Assembly (NCBI RefSeq): GCF_001043115.1
Contig: NZ_LFME01000027.1
Location: forward strand, 1 to 64,000
Direction of reading: 5' to 3'
Source: Xanthomonas sp. NCPPB 1128
GTDB taxonomy: Bacteria > Pseudomonadota > Gammaproteobacteria > Xanthomonadales > Xanthomonadaceae
DNA: 64,000 bases
Part shown: positions 39,846 to 47,536 of the stretch, in pieces
How the letters are laid out: each line of letters begins with the position of its first letter
Numbering within the stretch: the stretch's first letter is position 1
Translations under genes and position numbers: made by a program
The notes under the pieces: model-generated
Databases searched by the model: none
What the model was told of the DNA's origin: nothing
What the model saw: the letters and a program-made list of their open reading frames with translations, nothing else

Positions 39846-40790
39846 ATGACCGACAAACACGCCAAGATCGTCATCACCGGCGCCGCGGGACTGGTCGGGC
39901 AGAACCTGATCGTCGAACTGGAGCAGCAGGGCTACACCCAGTTGGTGGCGATCGACAAGCATGCGCACAACCTGCAGATCCTGCGCGAGCTGCACCCGGC
40001 GGTACGCGTGGTGGAGGCGGATCTGGCCGAGCCCGGCGGCTGGGCCCGCGAATTCGAGGGCGCAGCCTGCGTTGCCCAGTTGCACGCGCAGATCACCGGC
40101 AAGACCACCGACCTGTTCACCCGCAACAACCTGACCGCGACCGCGCACGTGCTCGACGCCTGCCGCGCGGCAAACGTGCCTTACCTGGTGCACATCAGTT
40201 CCTCGGTGGTGAACTCGGTGGCCAAGGACGACTACACCAACACCAAGCGCGCCCAGGAAGAAATGGTGGTCGCCAGCGGCCTGCGCCACTGCGTGCTGCG
40301 TCCGACCCTGATGTTCGGCTGGTTCGATCCCAAGCACCTGGGCTGGCTGTCGCGCTTCATGGCCAAGACGCCGGTGTTCCCGATCCCGGGCGACGGCCGC
40401 TTCATGCGGCAGCCGCTGTACGAGCGCGACTTCTGCCGTTGCATCGCCAAGTGCATCGAACGCGAACCCGAGGGCGATGTCTACGACATCGTCGGCGATA
40501 CGCGCGTGGACTACGTCGACATCATCAAGACGATCAAGCGGGTCAAGAAGCTGCACACCCTGATCGTGCATATCCCGATCGGCTTCTTCGCCTTCCTGCT
40601 GCGCGTGTACTCGCTCTTCAGTTCCAAGCCGCCGTTCACCGCCGACCAGTTGAATGCGCTGAGCGCCGGCGACGACTTCAAGGGCGTGGATACCGAAGCG
40701 GTGTTCGGCGTGCGCCAGACGCCGTTCGAAGACGCGATCCGCGAAAGCTATACCGACCCGCGCTACAGCCACATCGTGCTCAAGCGCTGA
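39846..40790 (+). CDS. NAD-dependent epimerase/dehydratase (extended SDR)
   Basis: Protein of 314 residues with the motif ITGAAGLVGQNL at the N-terminus, a serine region SSSVVNSVAK and YxxxK as YTNTK (about 136-140). A hydrophobic stretch near residues 240-255 (VHIPIGFFAFLLRVY) suggests membrane contact, which would suit a lipid-linked sugar substrate. The exact reaction cannot be read. It lies 1 bp after dprE2. Confidence 0.75.
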   Translation: MTDKHAKIVITGAAGLVGQNLIVELEQQGYTQLVAIDKHAHNLQILRELHPAVRVVEADLAEPGGWAREFEGAACVAQLHAQITGKTTDLFTRNNLTATAHVLDACRAANVPYLVHISSSVVNSVAKDDYTNTKRAQEEMVVASGLRHCVLRPTLMFGWFDPKHLGWLSRFMAKTPVFPIPGDGRFMRQPLYERDFCRCIAKCIEREPEGDVYDIVGDTRVDYVDIIKTIKRVKKLHTLIVHIPIGFFAFLLRVYSLFSSKPPFTADQLNALSAGDDFKGVDTEAVFGVRQTPFEDAIRESYTDPRYSHIVLKR

Positions 40791-40812
40791 ACCGTCATAC
40801 GAGACCAGAACC

Positions 40813-42108
40813 ATGAGTACATTCGCGATCGTCGGCAGCGGCCCCATGGGCCTGATGGCTGCCATGGAACTGCTGAAGACAGGCCATCAGGTCGACGTCT
40901 ACGAACGCGACGACCGCATCGGCGGCATGTCCGCGGACTTCGATTTCGACGGCCTGCGCATCGAGCGCTACTACCACTTCATCTGCAAGACCGATTTTCC
41001 GCTGTTCAAGCTGCTCGAGGACCTTAAGCTGTCCGACCGCCTGCACTGGACGGACACCAAGATGGGGTACTACTACCAGGGCAAGCTGCACAAGTGGGGA
41101 ACGCCGTTCGCACTGCTCGGTTTCCCGCACCTGGGGTTGGTCGACAAGATCCGCTACGCCCTGCACGTCATGCACACCAAGGGCATCAGCGACTGGACTG
41201 CGCTGGACAAGGAAAACGCGCGCGACTGGATCACCCGCTGGATCGGCCCCAAGGCCTACAAGGTGATGTGGGAGAAGGCCTTCGCGCTGAAGTTCTTCGA
41301 GTACCAGAACGACCTGTCCGCGTCGTGGATCGGCACCCGCATCAAGCGCGTGGCACTGTCGCGGCGCAACCTGTTCAACGAAAGCATGGGCTATCTGGAA
41401 GGCGGTTCGGCCGTGCTGCTGGAGCGTATGGCTGCGGAAGTGACGCGCCTGGGCGGACGCATCCTGCTGTCGCAACCGATCGAAGAGGTCGCCTCGGTCG
41501 ATGGCAAGGTCACCGGCATCCGCACCCGCGACGGCCATCATGCCTACGACGGCGTGGTGTCGACGGCACCGATCCAGTACGTGCCCGGCATGGTGCCGGG
41601 CCTGCCCAGGACCTTCGCCGACCAGGTCGCCGCGATCGAGAACATCCCGGTCGCCTGCGTGATCCTGAAGCTGTCCAAGCCGGTCAGCGAGAACTTCTGG
41701 ATGAACATCAGCGACGAGCGGATCTCCATCCCCGGCCTGATCGAATACAGCAACCTCAACCCCGGCAAGGGCCCGGGCGAGCACATCGTGTATGCGCCCT
41801 ACTACATGCCCAAGACCCATCCGAAATGGCAGTGGAGCAACCAGCAGCTGATCGACGAAGTCATCAGCTACTTGCCGATGATCAATCCGGACTTCAAGCC
41901 GGAATGGATCCGCGCCACACATTGCCATCGCTACGAGTACGCGCAGACCATCTGCCCGCCGGGGTTCCAGGACATGCTGCCGCCGATGAAGACGCCGCTG
42001 GCGGGCTTCTACATGGCCGATACGGCCTACTACTACCCGGAAGATCGCTCGATCAACGAAAGCATCGACGTCGGCAGGCGCCTGGCCGAGGTCGCGACGA
42101 CCGCATGA
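40813..42108 (+). CDS. FAD/NAD(P)-dependent oxidoreductase, protoporphyrinogen-oxidase-like
   Basis: Flavoprotein of 431 residues with the N-terminal dinucleotide motif IVGSGPMGLMAAMELLKTGH, the second FAD contact ERDDRIGGMSADF and a C-terminal FAD segment GFYMADTAYYYPEDRSINES. This is the amine-oxidase-like superfamily (COG1232), which also contains sugar mutases and polyprenyl- or carotenoid-acting enzymes. Members near glycan clusters are common but uncharacterised. The gene overlaps the gtrA gene by ATGA, supporting a joint role in lipid-linked sugar chemistry. Confidence 0.72.
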   Translation: MSTFAIVGSGPMGLMAAMELLKTGHQVDVYERDDRIGGMSADFDFDGLRIERYYHFICKTDFPLFKLLEDLKLSDRLHWTDTKMGYYYQGKLHKWGTPFALLGFPHLGLVDKIRYALHVMHTKGISDWTALDKENARDWITRWIGPKAYKVMWEKAFALKFFEYQNDLSASWIGTRIKRVALSRRNLFNESMGYLEGGSAVLLERMAAEVTRLGGRILLSQPIEEVASVDGKVTGIRTRDGHHAYDGVVSTAPIQYVPGMVPGLPRTFADQVAAIENIPVACVILKLSKPVSENFWMNISDERISIPGLIEYSNLNPGKGPGEHIVYAPYYMPKTHPKWQWSNQQLIDEVISYLPMINPDFKPEWIRATHCHRYEYAQTICPPGFQDMLPPMKTPLAGFYMADTAYYYPEDRSINESIDVGRRLAEVATTA

Positions 42109-42497
42109 TCAGCAAGCGGTTCTTCTTCTTCCTGCTGTCCGGCGGCATCGCTGCCGCCGCCAACTTCGGCTCGCGCATTCTCTTCAGCCATTGGCTGCCG
42201 TATGCCGCCGCAATCGTGCTGGCCTATCTGGTCGGCATGACCACGGCCTTCATCCTGATGCGCAAGCTGGCGTTCAAGGAAACCTCCAACACCCAGCGCA
42301 CGCAGATCGCCTGGTTCGTCGTGGTCAACGCCGTCGCCCTGCTGCAGACCCTGGCGATCAGCCTGTTGCTGGCGAAGTGGGTGTTCCCCTGGCTCGGCAT
42401 CCGCTATCTGGACGAAACGATCGCCCACGCGATCGGCGTCGCCGTGCCCGTAGTAACCAGCTACCTCGGCCACAAGTACCTGTCCTTCAAGAACTGA
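42105..42497 (+). CDS. GtrA family membrane protein
   Basis: Small four-helix membrane protein of 130 residues with the GtrA pattern: FFFLLSGGIAAAANFGSR at the start, RKLAFK after helix 2 and HKYLSFK at the end. GtrA proteins are proposed flippases or partners for polyprenyl-linked sugars. Mycobacterial Rv3789, next to dprE1-dprE2, belongs here and has been tied to decaprenylphosphoryl-arabinose use. The same genes are together in this cluster. Confidence 0.87.
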   Translation: MISKRFFFFLLSGGIAAAANFGSRILFSHWLPYAAAIVLAYLVGMTTAFILMRKLAFKETSNTQRTQIAWFVVVNAVALLQTLAISLLLAKWVFPWLGIRYLDETIAHAIGVAVPVVTSYLGHKYLSFKN

Positions 42498-42571
42498 TCC
42501 GCTTCCCGCCTTGCCGCTGTATGGCGGATGGCCTTCGACCTCCGCGCCATCCGTCACCGAGCAGGTATGTC

Positions 42572-44047
42572 ATGACGTTTTCTTCCCAACTTTCCCGGCA
42601 AGGCGTCATGCGTTTCGCAAGGAGATTCCTGGTTCCCTGGCTGGCGCTGACGTTCTTTCTGGGAGCGTTTTACCACTGGTCCGGATTGAACATTCAACCG
42701 TTCAGGGCCGAGTCCGGGCGCTTTATCGCCTGGGCGCACAGTGGTGACCTTTCGGAGTTTCTCGACACCCATATCTATGCGTCGTACAGCGGCCACTACA
42801 CGCCACTGTATTTCGCCGCCGAACTCCTGCAAGCAAGGTGGTTTGGCGCCAGCGAGCAGTTATGGTTCTGGCGGCAGATACTGCTGCTCGGCCTGCTCGG
42901 CACCGCACTGGCGTCTTTGGCACGCACGACGCTGGATGCCCTGGGCACGGACCGCAACGTGTCCCGGATGGCGAGCTATCTGCTCGCCGTCGTATTCTTG
43001 CTGCAGCCGGCGATTGCAGAGATGGTGACCTGGCCGTTCATGGCCGGACAGTTCCTCTGTCTCGCCTGCGCAGCGATGGGCCTGCGTTATCTGATCCGCG
43101 CCAGCGGCCTGGGCGACGAGCACGCCTTACCGTGGGCGATGGCCTGGAGCTACGCCTCGATGCATTTTCTCGGCGTGGGCTTCGTGATCAGCGCCACCAC
43201 CCTGATCACCTGCTGCGTGCTGATGTGGAGTCAGCGGCTTCCGCATCGTCTCTGGCGCATCATCGCGATCTTCACGGTGCTGACGGCCCTGCACGGCGCC
43301 ATGATGACCTATGGTGCGCCCACCCAGGAACTGGCGGTGCCGCTGCAGACATTGGTGAAACGCTTCGGCGCGCTGTACATGGGCCTCGTGCATGGCGGGC
43401 TGCAGTCGTTATGGGCCAGTGGACGCTTCCGCTGGCCGGACGTGGAAGCCTTCCCGGTTGATGCCATCTACGGCCTGGCGCTGCTCGCCGCACTGCTTGC
43501 CTCCGCAATTGCCTTGGCCCAGCGTGCGCGCGCGCAGTCGCGGCCATCACTGATGCTGGCCAGCATCGTGGTCGGCTTCCCAAGCCTCGCACTGGCGCTG
43601 TATAGCGCGCTTCCGGTGCTGCGGACCAAGGGAACCCTGGACCCGCACAGCCTGGACGGCTACCTGTTCGGCACCCGCTATCTGATCTTCGCCACCTTTT
43701 TCGCCTACGTGCCGATCAGTGCGCTCGTCGGCATCGTGGCGCGCAAGCTCGGAAAGCCGATGCTGGTGCCGCTGCTGCTCCTGTCGCTTGGATCGGCGGC
43801 AGGTACGGCGGCCTTCATTCGCGTCATCATTCCGCAGATCTGGCCCTACCTGCTTACTCCCTCGGACGTGCTCTGGGCCAACGTCGTCAAGGAAGCCGAG
43901 GTGCAGCAGCAGACACTGGGCTACGTGAAGGATCGCCCGTTAACGGAACTGGATCGCGAGTTCAATCCGCCCATGCACCTGTATGCGCCGCTCATCGAGC
44001 AGGATCTGGGTTGCACCAAGTGCATCCATTTCAAGAACAATCCCTGA
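42572..44047 (+). CDS. Polytopic GT-C-like membrane protein, candidate glycosyltransferase
   Basis: Membrane protein of 491 residues with about ten helices. After the first helix a periplasmic loop carries an acidic stretch (NIQPFRAESGRFIAWA), as in GT-C enzymes that use polyprenyl-phospho-sugars, and HYTPLYF follows. No close family is recognised. As last gene of the arabinose-type unit it is the best candidate for the transferase. The start at 42572 is the second of several possibilities (42520, 42608). The region is visibly less GC-rich than the flanking core genes. No gene was seen in the 284-bp gap after it. Confidence 0.6.
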   Translation: MTFSSQLSRQGVMRFARRFLVPWLALTFFLGAFYHWSGLNIQPFRAESGRFIAWAHSGDLSEFLDTHIYASYSGHYTPLYFAAELLQARWFGASEQLWFWRQILLLGLLGTALASLARTTLDALGTDRNVSRMASYLLAVVFLLQPAIAEMVTWPFMAGQFLCLACAAMGLRYLIRASGLGDEHALPWAMAWSYASMHFLGVGFVISATTLITCCVLMWSQRLPHRLWRIIAIFTVLTALHGAMMTYGAPTQELAVPLQTLVKRFGALYMGLVHGGLQSLWASGRFRWPDVEAFPVDAIYGLALLAALLASAIALAQRARAQSRPSLMLASIVVGFPSLALALYSALPVLRTKGTLDPHSLDGYLFGTRYLIFATFFAYVPISALVGIVARKLGKPMLVPLLLLSLGSAAGTAAFIRVIIPQIWPYLLTPSDVLWANVVKEAEVQQQTLGYVKDRPLTELDREFNPPMHLYAPLIEQDLGCTKCIHFKNNP

Positions 44048-44331
44048 CCACAGATTCCCGCAGTTCCAGATCCTTGGCCGATCAAGCCAGCGCCTGCACG
44101 CGATACGTCCGCGATACAGGGTGCATGCGCGCTCAGGCACACACAAGGCGTACCGCAGCACAGGAAGTTGGCAAGAGTTGGCGCCGGATCAGGCACCATC
44201 AAAGGCGTTGACGGCGTATCCGCGGCACGCACGGACAGATGATCGGCCACAACGGCAGGAGGCAGCGCGACGTGCATGCGAGGCACCCCGACGAAGGAGA
44301 TGCCCCGTCCATGCGCGTCGGCCGGAATGCG

Positions 44332-44859
44332 CTAGCGCTGATACAGCATCAGATTAAGCACCTTGCTCTCCGCATTGCCGTTGAGCATCAGCGACTCCTT
44401 GCCCTGCGCCGGATAGATCCAGACGACCAGCTTGTCGTCCCCGGACTCCCGCGCTAGTTCGTAGCGCACCACGCCACCGGTCTGGCGCATGGCAAACTCG
44501 GACTCCAGCGTCACCGCCAGATAATCGTTGTCCCTGGAGCCGGCGAGGTCCGCACGCCCGATCGTGCAGCGCTCATCCTGGCAGAGCTTGAGCGAAATCT
44601 TGCCCTGCGCGGCACCACCGCTGTTGCCGATCTGCACAGCGGCTCGCTTGATCTGCAGAGTGGCCGGAGGCGCAAATGTGCCGGCAAGCACCTGCCGATC
44701 GTTCAACGGGATCGCAGCATTGGAGGAGTCGTCCAACGGAACGCGGACGGAGACGTCACCTGCCGCGAGGTACTTTTCGCATTCGCTGGCAGGATACTGC
44801 CTGCAGCCGGCCAGCACCCACAGGACGGAGGCCATCGCCAGCATGGAACGCACACGCAT
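44332..44859 (-). CDS. Predicted lipoprotein of unknown function
   Basis: Protein of 175 residues with lipobox VLAGC (Cys 19). The mature part is mostly beta-strand-like with cysteine pair CQDERC. No family is recognised. It is last in the minus-strand LPS unit, 23 bp after the membrane protein gene, so a role in the same surface structure is only a guess. Confidence 0.65.
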   Translation of the reverse strand: MRVRSMLAMASVLWVLAGCRQYPASECEKYLAAGDVSVRVPLDDSSNAAIPLNDRQVLAGTFAPPATLQIKRAAVQIGNSGGAAQGKISLKLCQDERCTIGRADLAGSRDNDYLAVTLESEFAMRQTGGVVRYELARESGDDKLVVWIYPAQGKESLMLNGNAESKVLNLMLYQR

Positions 44860-44882
44860 TTCGCTTCTCCTCGATTTCCACG

Positions 44883-46484
44883 TCAGGCCGATGGCAGCAA
44901 GGCGCGTGCCCGCACCCACAACAAGCCAAGATTGAGCAATAGCTGAAGAATCACACAGGCTAGCGCGACCCGATGGTTCATCCGTTCCTGCATGAACTTC
45001 ATCGCGAACACGCACAACACGATACCGATGGCCTGCAGGCCATGGACCGCAGGAATCGCCGGCGCACTGAACACGCCCACCAGCAGTGCACAGGGCAAGA
45101 GCACGAAGGCGAAGAGTTCCTTGGGCCGGCGACTGCCGTAAATCCATGCGCCCGCATACGCCTGGGCAATCAGCAACACGCCCATAGCACCGGTGATGGA
45201 CACCAGTAACTCCTGGAAGAGTTGATTCGGCACCAACGGATAGGTTCCGAGATACATCGGCAGGAATGTCCGGGCCGCGTTGGCGACGCGGATCCAGATC
45301 AGATCTATCAGGCTCGCCGAGCTCAGCAGGTTCTGCGCCACCAGGTCCGACGGAATCTGCAAGTACCACCGCGTCCACAGCCACCAAGGCAGCACGCAGG
45401 CGGCCAGCGCCAGCCCATAGGCAATCACGTTGCGCACGCACTGTGGCTTGAATCCATCGCGCAGCAGGATGTACAGCCCGAAACATCCGGCAAAGACGAT
45501 CGCGTAGGGGTGGGACCAGTACGCCATGCCCGCCAGCACGCCGGCGACGAAGGCAGAACGCCGCGACAGCAAGGTGTAGGCACCGAGGATGAGGAAGAAG
45601 CCGCCCAGGGATTTCGGCCAGGTGAACAGGGTCTGTGCGATGAAGTACGGGCTGCTGACCACAAGCAGCAATCCGGCCAGCACATACGCGCCGCGCAGTC
45701 CGGCGCGCATGAGCAACAATGCCGCACCGAGCAACAGCGTGCTGTTCAACACGATGCCGACAGCCAGAAACTGCCGGAACGCGTCGTCGTCGCCCAGACT
45801 CCCGACGTCCGGCCAATCCTGGCCGACATAGCTGAATCTGGGCAGGGCACGCGCCTGCTTGGCCGGCGGATCCAGGACGGCACGGAACGGCACGTTCACC
45901 AGCGACATCAGAATGGGGCGGTTGGACAGCTCCTGCCCGGGCATGAGCGGCCGCTCGAACGCGAACTGGATGTCCCGCAGCAGGAACTCGCTGGACAAGT
46001 ATGGCAAATAGTTGTCGGCCGGAAACGCTCCCATCATCACTTGCACCTTGACGTGCAGATGGTGGTTCTTGATCACGTACGGCCCATCCGGCAACTCGCC
46101 GGGAAAGCGCACCGGCATCGACACGATCGCCATGCACGACAGCGCCATGCCGATCCACGCGGCGAAGCCAAGGACGGTCAGCCGCCAACGCCCCGCCAGC
46201 AGCTTGCCGAGCACGCCGTGGCGATACCACTGCCAGCAGGAGAGTGCGTACAGCAGCGCGAACCCGATGCAGGCATTGAGCCGGTTGTCGCTGGGAAGCG
46301 AGACGACGAATACGCCAAGCGCACCATGCCCGACGACGCCGACAGCGACGGAATACGCCAGCAGTTCCAGGCCGTGCAGCCGCCGTCCGGCCTCGGTGAG
46401 CGACAGCAATCCCGCCCCCACGCCGAGCAACGACAACGCCACCGCGACGCAAAGCGCCAAGCTTCCCCACAACTCCACTGCCAC
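44883..46484 (-). CDS. Large polytopic membrane protein, GT-C-like
   Basis: Protein of 533 residues with about twelve hydrophobic helices. A long extracytoplasmic loop near residues 125-220 contains NHHLHVKVQVMMGAFPADNY and LPYLSSEF. The layout resembles GT-C glycosyltransferases or O-antigen processing proteins, but no diagnostic motif is certain. It lies between the glycosyltransferase genes and the lipoprotein gene, all read the same way. Confidence 0.6.
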   Translation of the reverse strand: MAVELWGSLALCVAVALSLLGVGAGLLSLTEAGRRLHGLELLAYSVAVGVVGHGALGVFVVSLPSDNRLNACIGFALLYALSCWQWYRHGVLGKLLAGRWRLTVLGFAAWIGMALSCMAIVSMPVRFPGELPDGPYVIKNHHLHVKVQVMMGAFPADNYLPYLSSEFLLRDIQFAFERPLMPGQELSNRPILMSLVNVPFRAVLDPPAKQARALPRFSYVGQDWPDVGSLGDDDAFRQFLAVGIVLNSTLLLGAALLLMRAGLRGAYVLAGLLLVVSSPYFIAQTLFTWPKSLGGFFLILGAYTLLSRRSAFVAGVLAGMAYWSHPYAIVFAGCFGLYILLRDGFKPQCVRNVIAYGLALAACVLPWWLWTRWYLQIPSDLVAQNLLSSASLIDLIWIRVANAARTFLPMYLGTYPLVPNQLFQELLVSITGAMGVLLIAQAYAGAWIYGSRRPKELFAFVLLPCALLVGVFSAPAIPAVHGLQAIGIVLCVFAMKFMQERMNHRVALACVILQLLLNLGLLWVRARALLPSA

Positions 46485-46561
46485 GTTACTGACTCCTCAC
46501 GTACGCGCCCCACGTTCCCCATGGCCGAAGATCGGCCGTTGGCCAAGCCTCGGCCTCCCCG

Positions 46562-47536
46562 TCAACGACCTGCCTGCCACTCCTGCACATGCTGCAGCAT
46601 CGTCTGCGCGCGGTGCAGATAGGTATGTTCGCGCAACGTACGCTGCTGGGCCGCCGTGGCGATCGCCAGGCAGCGATTGCGATCGCCGGCCATGGCCTCG
46701 ACGCACTCGCGGAACTCGCGCACGGAGTTGTAGAGCAGGACCTCGGTGCCGGGCGTGTAGTAATCGACGATCTCCAGGCTTTCGACGAAGAACAGCTGGG
46801 TCGTACCGGCCATCGCCGCCTCGAAGGTGCGCGGGCCCGGCGTGGAGGGATCCAGCTTGAAGCGGTCGTTGGCGTAGTGATAGTCGCGCCCCATGTTCAG
46901 CGTGATCCACGCGCGCGCATACCGATCCGAGAGCTCGTTGTTGGGCAGGCGCTGATTGCGGCAGAACGGCAACTCCGACTCCGGCCAGCCGTCGCCCAGC
47001 ACGACCGCAGCGTGCTCCTGCAACGGCTTTGCCAGATCGCGCAGCAACTTGATCCGGTTGCCGAAGGCGACGCCGCAGAAAAAGATGTTGACGTCCTTCG
47101 TCGCCGAGATCGGACGCCAGTGCGCCCGTTCGCTCGCTGCCAGTGGCAGATGGAACGCGCGCGGATGGTCGTAATGCTCGGCGCACCACTTGTCGTTGCT
47201 GAAGACCAGATCCGCAACGTCCCTGATCTTGTAACTGAAATCGAATTCGTAGGGATCGTCGTGCAGCCAGAACACCAGCGTTGCGCCGGTCTGCGCGCAG
47301 TAGCGCTTGATGCCGCTGTAGTCGGCATCGTCGGGCATGCAAGAACCGAAGCACACCACCAGCTCCGGCCTGGCCGACCAGGCCTTGGTCGCTGCGTGCT
47401 CGAGCGGCACGTTCACCACCAACTCGATCCCACGCAACTGCCAGAAGCCTTCGGCCACGTAGCTGCGCAGCACCACGTTGCGATTCTGATTGTCCGGCGA
47501 AGCGCCGCAGACCAGGACGCGAGAGGGCATGCTCAT
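46562..47536 (-). CDS. CgeB-type glycosyltransferase
   Basis: Cytosolic glycosyltransferase-like protein of 324 residues. N-terminal DUF3880-like half: LVFWLHDDPYEFDFSYKI. C-terminal Glyco_trans_1_2 half: DPSTPGPRTFEAAMAGTTQL, the nucleotide-sugar site region, and later REFRECVEAM. Sugar and acceptor are unknown. The start at 47536 overlaps the upstream stop (ATGA). It is similar in design to the first half of the upstream gene, suggesting duplication. Confidence 0.78.
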   Translation of the reverse strand: MSMPSRVLVCGASPDNQNRNVVLRSYVAEGFWQLRGIELVVNVPLEHAATKAWSARPELVVCFGSCMPDDADYSGIKRYCAQTGATLVFWLHDDPYEFDFSYKIRDVADLVFSNDKWCAEHYDHPRAFHLPLAASERAHWRPISATKDVNIFFCGVAFGNRIKLLRDLAKPLQEHAAVVLGDGWPESELPFCRNQRLPNNELSDRYARAWITLNMGRDYHYANDRFKLDPSTPGPRTFEAAMAGTTQLFFVESLEIVDYYTPGTEVLLYNSVREFRECVEAMAGDRNRCLAIATAAQQRTLREHTYLHRAQTMLQHVQEWQAGR

